Below, piece by piece: positions 60,077-64,000 of a stretch of DNA of 64,000 bases (positions are counted from its first letter, which is position 1; every line of letters begins with the position of its first letter). The notes below the pieces were generated by a model. It saw nothing but the letters and a program-made list of their open reading frames with translations, ran no database searches and had not been told where the DNA came from. A program made the translations under genes and the position numbers. The stretch is from an uncultured Selenomonadaceae bacterium. GTDB taxonomy: Bacteria > Bacillota > Negativicutes > Selenomonadales > Selenomonadaceae. Location of the stretch: positions 1 to 64,000 of the forward strand of contig CACYXR010000009.1 in assembly GCA_902778455.1 (NCBI GenBank), written 5' to 3'.

Positions 60077-62656
60077 TTATCGGTTTTCCACATATTTCCT
60101 GGGGATGCTTACCAGGAGCGGGCTGGGAGATTTCTCCCAGCCGTTTTCGTATTGGCGCCACGACAGGAACAGACGCTTTTTCGCGCGGGTAATCGCGACA
60201 TAGAACAGCCGTTTCTCTTCCTCCGTTTGTCCGGATTGCATCGTTTGTATTGACGGAAATACGCCTTCCTGCATCCCCGCGAGAAAAACGTAGTCGAACT
60301 CCGCGCCTTTTGCCTGATGCACGGTAATGACCGGGGTTTTCGGATGATCTTTCAGGCTCATCTCGAATTCGCTGTTCGTCAACGTCGCCAGTGTCAGGAT
60401 CTTCCTGAGCGACTCCCGGGGCGAAAGCAACTCGCTGTCCCGCTCGCGGACGATCCGGTAAAGCTGCCGCAAATGGTCCATGCGCTTCGGGTCTTTCGCG
60501 TAATACCGTTCCAACTGGCTTTTCACGATATGCGCGAGGAAATCCGTCGGGCGCGTCTTGCAGGCAAGGCCGCGCATTTCCGTGACCGCCGAGGCGATGG
60601 CGTGGAAGACCTTGCCGAAAGTCGCGACACAGGCCCGGCGCGGCTCCACTGTGGGCATGATATTCGTTTCGACGGCATAGAGCAGAAGCTCCGCCGTCGC
60701 GCAGACGTCGTCGAGAGCGTTATGAGAAGATTTGTGCTTCACCGAGAAATGCTCGCCAAGAAATTCCAGCTTGTGGTTCGGCAGATTCGGATAAAACCGG
60801 CGGAAGATATCCAGCGTGTCGAAATAACCGACAAACTCCGGCTCGGGCAAATCCAGACGCTCCAGTTCGCTGGTCAGGATGGAAATGTCGTAGGTCACGT
60901 TGTGGCCGACAATCATCGCGCCCCTCAGGAACTCCAGGAAATCTGTCAAAACCTTTTCCGGCGGCTCGCCGTTTTCCCGCAGGAATTCGTCGGAAAATCC
61001 GTGGACCGCCTCCGACGAGCCGACGCTTTTGTCGTTCCGCAGGAACCGCATGAAAGTCTCCTTCGTCTCGCCGTCCTTGCCGATACGGATCGCAGCAATC
61101 TGCACGATCTCGTCCGTCATGACGTCCGTGCCCGTGGACTCCACGTCGAAGACGACGATATTCTCCCGCACCAGTGCGCCCAGAAGCGGCGCGAAGGGAT
61201 CGCCCGCCTCCAGCGCTTCTGTATCGAGAAAGTCCGTCAGCCGCAGCCCCGCCGCCCGCATGGATTCCGACTCAATCTTCTCGATGGTTTTCGCGCCGAT
61301 ACCGAGGCCGAAGCGCTTCAACACGCGCCGCAGACTCACGAGGTCATGCCGGCTGACCGCGAGCTTCACGAAGGCCAGCGCGTCCTTGATTTCCTGCCGC
61401 CGGAAAAATTGAAACTCGTCGATCAACATGAACGGCCAAGGCTGCTCCTGCGGGTAATTCCGCGCCGCCGCCTCCAGCGCACGGCAAAGCCTTTGATTCT
61501 GCCTGTTGGTCCGGGTCAGCACACAGACCTGCGACGGATCGCTTACGCCAAGGCTGCGAATCGCCCGATAGATCCATTCCCCTTCCTCCCATAAATCGCG
61601 ACAGGCTTTCAGCACGATCGGCGCCCCCTCTTCAGGACTGGCCGCCTCGAAATCTCCCCGGTACATCTCCGAAAGCTCCGCCGGGAATAATGTTTCGAGG
61701 CACGCCCGAGACGCCCGGATCAGTGTGCGCGTCGCGCGATAATTCCTGCAGAAGGAAATCTCCACAGGCGCGCAGTCTTCCCGATATCTCTCCAATATCC
61801 GCAGCGGCTGTGAACCGCGCCATTCGTAAATCGTCTGGAAATAATCGCCGGCCAGCAGGATATTCCTGCCGTCGAACAGCTTGGACAAAATCTCATATTC
61901 CAGTTCGCTGGTGTCCTGTACTTCGTCGATGGTGATAAAACGAAAGCGATCCCTCCATCGACGGGCAGCCGCTTCCTCGCGGAAAAGCGCATACGTCCGC
62001 TCGACCAGATCGTCAAAATCCACCCCGTGAAGCTCCGCAAGCGACCGATTATATTCCAGGAGGAACTCCGCACCCCGCTGCGCGAAGAAATCGGCCAGGC
62101 TCGCGTCGAATTGGTATTGGCGAACGCAAAGGGAATTCATCTTATCTCGTTGTTCCTCAAAAAGCCGGGCGACAGTCTGCCGATAATCCTCCGTCTCGTT
62201 TCCCGAGTATAGGTCGTAAATCGCCCGGCTTCTCTTGACAAAACCGACAAGATTCTGAAGCAACGAAAGCGAAAAGCCGCCCACATTCAGATCCTTAAGC
62301 AATTCCCGGCAATCCTCCTCGTCGAAAACCGTAAAATCCGAAAACAGCGCGGCCTGCCGCTTCGCCTCCTGTCGTACGATCTCGCAGCAAAGACCGTGAA
62401 TCGTCTTCACCATGACGCACCGCCCTTCGGCGGGAAGCGCCGCCTCGACGCGTTCCGTCATCTCCCTGCAGGCTTTGTTGGTAAAGGTAAGGCAAAGGAT
62501 TTCCTCCGGCGCGGCCAGTTTCCGTTCCAGGATATGCGCGATACGCATAGAAAGCGTATCGGTCTTCCCGGTACCCGCCGGAGCAAGAAGCAGAAGGTTT
62601 CGGTCGAGGGTATTCGCGACCTTTTGCTGGTCTGGATTCAATGCGGACAGATCCAT
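60077..62656 (-). CDS. UvrD/Rep-family helicase with inserted DEDDh exonuclease domain
   Basis: 859 residues from the ATG at 62656 (AGAGG 8 bases upstream); the frame runs on upstream only antisense to the symporter. Walker A is LLLAPAGTGKTDTLS; motif II is FITIDEVQDTS and motif III-like GDYFQTIYEWRGS. At about 497-660 a DnaQ-like exonuclease is inserted (VVFDVESTGTD, VGHNVTYDIS, HNALDDVCATAEL give the DEDDh residues). Helicase motifs V-VI resume at TVHQAKGAEFDYVFL and FYVAITRAKKRLFLS. Likely an ATP-driven 3'-5' helicase coupled to nuclease in DNA repair. Confidence 0.9.
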   Translation of the reverse strand: MDLSALNPDQQKVANTLDRNLLLLAPAGTGKTDTLSMRIAHILERKLAAPEEILCLTFTNKACREMTERVEAALPAEGRCVMVKTIHGLCCEIVRQEAKRQAALFSDFTVFDEEDCRELLKDLNVGGFSLSLLQNLVGFVKRSRAIYDLYSGNETEDYRQTVARLFEEQRDKMNSLCVRQYQFDASLADFFAQRGAEFLLEYNRSLAELHGVDFDDLVERTYALFREEAAARRWRDRFRFITIDEVQDTSELEYEILSKLFDGRNILLAGDYFQTIYEWRGSQPLRILERYREDCAPVEISFCRNYRATRTLIRASRACLETLFPAELSEMYRGDFEAASPEEGAPIVLKACRDLWEEGEWIYRAIRSLGVSDPSQVCVLTRTNRQNQRLCRALEAAARNYPQEQPWPFMLIDEFQFFRRQEIKDALAFVKLAVSRHDLVSLRRVLKRFGLGIGAKTIEKIESESMRAAGLRLTDFLDTEALEAGDPFAPLLGALVRENIVVFDVESTGTDVMTDEIVQIAAIRIGKDGETKETFMRFLRNDKSVGSSEAVHGFSDEFLRENGEPPEKVLTDFLEFLRGAMIVGHNVTYDISILTSELERLDLPEPEFVGYFDTLDIFRRFYPNLPNHKLEFLGEHFSVKHKSSHNALDDVCATAELLLYAVETNIMPTVEPRRACVATFGKVFHAIASAVTEMRGLACKTRPTDFLAHIVKSQLERYYAKDPKRMDHLRQLYRIVRERDSELLSPRESLRKILTLATLTNSEFEMSLKDHPKTPVITVHQAKGAEFDYVFLAGMQEGVFPSIQTMQSGQTEEEKRLFYVAITRAKKRLFLSWRQYENGWEKSPSPLLVSIPRKYVENR

Positions 62657-62789
62657 TATATGAGCCTCTTTTCCATATTTGCCTTCCCCTATTTCCTTTC
62701 CTTGACGACTCAGCCCGAAATCGCTACAATGTTGCCATGCGGTGCGACGTTTTGCTCCGCGAGATGCAATAAGAAAGGAAGGATTTTCC

Positions 62790-64000
62790 GTGACTGATCG
62801 GAACCCAAATACAAATGTAGACGAAACGGCGCGCGCCGTCCTGGAGGCAAATCGCCCGCAGGGGCAAGGCAAGCAGCTGATGCTTTGGATTGCGGCGCTG
62901 GCCATCGGCGGCGTTCTCGGCTGCCTCGGCATCCCGCAGCTCAATGAGCTGTTTTCGTTCATCGCCGCCGTTTTCACACGTTTCTTCCAGTTCATCGCCG
63001 TGCCGACCATCGCTCTCGCGGTGATTACCACGCTGTCGGAGCTCGGCGCGGACAAGAACACGAAAAGCATTTTCGCCCACGCCGTCACCTATACGCTCTT
63101 AACAACCTTCGCGGCAGCTTTCGTCGGGCTCGCGCTGTACCTCTGGATCGCGCCCGGGAACCTGCCCGCCGAGGTCATCGGCCGCGGCGCGGCGGACGTA
63201 CCGCTGGAAAAGCTTGGCTCCCTTTCCTATTATAATCATTTTCTGACAGTCGTGCCAAACAATATGCTCCAACCCTTCCTTTCCGGCAACGTGCTTTCGA
63301 TCATCTTCATCGCGGCGGCGGCGGGCATCGGCCTCGCCTTCATGCCGAAAACGGAGAACCGCGCCGTGCTGCTGAAAGGGCTTCTCGGAGCGCAGGAACT
63401 CCTTTTCACGATGATCCGCGGCCTGCTCAAAATCCTGCCGCTGGGTATCATGGCCTTCGCCGCGGAGCTTTCGGCGCAGATCGCGGCAGGCGTCATCGTC
63501 GGCGCTCTCGGCAAATATGTCGCCGTCGTCCTCGGCGGCAACGCCATCCAGTTTTTCATCGTGCTGCCGCTGTTCTTACTGGCACGCGGGCTGAACCCGA
63601 TCCATGTGTTCCGCCAGATGTCTCCCGCCCTTGCCGTGGCTCTGTTCACGAAGAGCTCGGCGGGCACACTGCCGGTCACGCTGGCCTCGGCGGAGCAGAA
63701 CCTCAAGGTCAATCCCGCCGTCTCCCGCTTCGTTCTGCCGATCTGCACTACTATCAACATGAACGGCTGCGCGGCGTTCATTCTCGTGACCTCCCTTTTC
63801 GTGATGCAGAACGCAGGATTTGAGCTGACAATGGGAACTATGCTCTCATGGGTCGTCATTGCCGTCCTGGCCGCCGTCGGCAACGCCGGCGTCCCAATGG
63901 GCTGCTATTTCCTTACCCTGTCGCTGATGTCCTCGGTGGGCGCGCCGCTGGGACTCATGGGCGTGATCCTGCCGATCTACACCATCATCGACATGATCGA
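62790..64000 (+). CDS. dicarboxylate/amino acid:cation symporter (DAACS), 3' end outside the window
   Basis: GTG start at 62790 behind AAGGAAGG; 403 codons are present before the window ends. A 30-residue hydrophilic N-terminus precedes membrane helices. Family landmarks: FQFIAVPTIALAVITTL, the serine-rich re-entrant loop ALFTKSSAGTLPVTLA, and the substrate/Na+ motif TTINMNGCAAF. It takes up glutamate, aspartate, serine or C4-dicarboxylates with Na+ or H+. Divergent from the helicase gene across a 133-base gap. Confidence 0.92.
   Translation, partial: MTDRNPNTNVDETARAVLEANRPQGQGKQLMLWIAALAIGGVLGCLGIPQLNELFSFIAAVFTRFFQFIAVPTIALAVITTLSELGADKNTKSIFAHAVTYTLLTTFAAAFVGLALYLWIAPGNLPAEVIGRGAADVPLEKLGSLSYYNHFLTVVPNNMLQPFLSGNVLSIIFIAAAAGIGLAFMPKTENRAVLLKGLLGAQELLFTMIRGLLKILPLGIMAFAAELSAQIAAGVIVGALGKYVAVVLGGNAIQFFIVLPLFLLARGLNPIHVFRQMSPALAVALFTKSSAGTLPVTLASAEQNLKVNPAVSRFVLPICTTINMNGCAAFILVTSLFVMQNAGFELTMGTMLSWVVIAVLAAVGNAGVPMGCYFLTLSLMSSVGAPLGLMGVILPIYTIIDMI

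Noticed and set aside
62657-63088. Upstream extension of the helicase frame
   Set aside because: It is antisense to the divergent symporter gene; the ATG at 62656 has a ribosome site and gives a normal UvrD N-terminus.

Overview
The window reads as a chromosomal segment of a moderately GC-rich, diderm-type Firmicute, most like the Negativicutes (Selenomonas/Mitsuokella-like). This rests on gene content: a Wzm/Wzt polysaccharide exporter, a DUF4143 ATPase, a retropepsin-like gene pair, a small Fst-like membrane peptide, low-GC-Firmicute style ribosome binding sites, and characteristic intergenic palindromes. No rRNA, tRNA, CRISPR array, intact insertion sequence or prophage was seen.

Layout. 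(1) 0.1-6.1 kb, minus strand: a nickel/opine/peptide-type ABC importer operon (two permeases, two ATPases, a lipoprotein binding protein) with an embedded SAM methyltransferase. (2) 6.2-9.1 kb: an intact UshA-like 5'-nucleotidase and a deleted, frameshifted copy of it, flanking a two-gene cassette (79-aa protein plus retropepsin-like protease). (3) 9.1-11.6 kb: palindromic repeats, a cluster of DnaA-box-like 9-mers, and a chemoreceptor with a small coupled gene. (4) 11.6-24.7 kb: a RhuM-like protein, ilvN-ilvC, a DUF4143 ATPase, two exported proteins of unknown function, a ribbon-helix-helix protein, a Ca2+/Na+-type antiporter behind a yybP-ykoY (Mn2+) riboswitch, an alanine:Na+ symporter, a cupin, an M48 protease, a candidate type I toxin-antitoxin locus and a pyridoxamine kinase.

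(5) 24.7-57.0 kb, all minus strand: a surface polysaccharide locus. Transcribed from about 57.1 kb downwards, it encodes a PglF/WbpM-type dehydratase, a PglC-type initiating transferase, glycosyltransferases, and WbpA/B/D/I homologues that, with the DegT aminotransferase at 26.3 kb, complete a route to UDP-ManNAc3NAcA. It also encodes two asparagine-synthase-like amidotransferases, a Wzm/Wzt exporter with an extended Wzt C-terminus beside a methyltransferase, and ManC. Inside it is an AT-rich block (30.2-39.4 kb) of six membrane-anchored proteins: two glucuronyl C5-epimerase-like, three transglutaminase-like and one NHL beta-propeller. This looks like a machine that modifies or attaches the exported polymer outside the cytoplasm. 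Both epimerase genes carry 9-10 nt homopolymers within the first few codons, suggesting phase variation.

(6) 57.2-64.0 kb: a GlcNAc-type PTS EIICB, a secreted L-asparaginase, another repeat block, a UvrD-type helicase with an inserted DEDDh exonuclease domain, and the start of a dicarboxylate/amino-acid:cation symporter cut by the window end.

The two most novel-looking items are the six-gene extracytoplasmic epimerase/transglutaminase module and the divergent small RNA/membrane peptide locus at 23.5-23.8 kb. In the latter, the 5' end of the predicted RNA is complementary to the toxin start-codon region.
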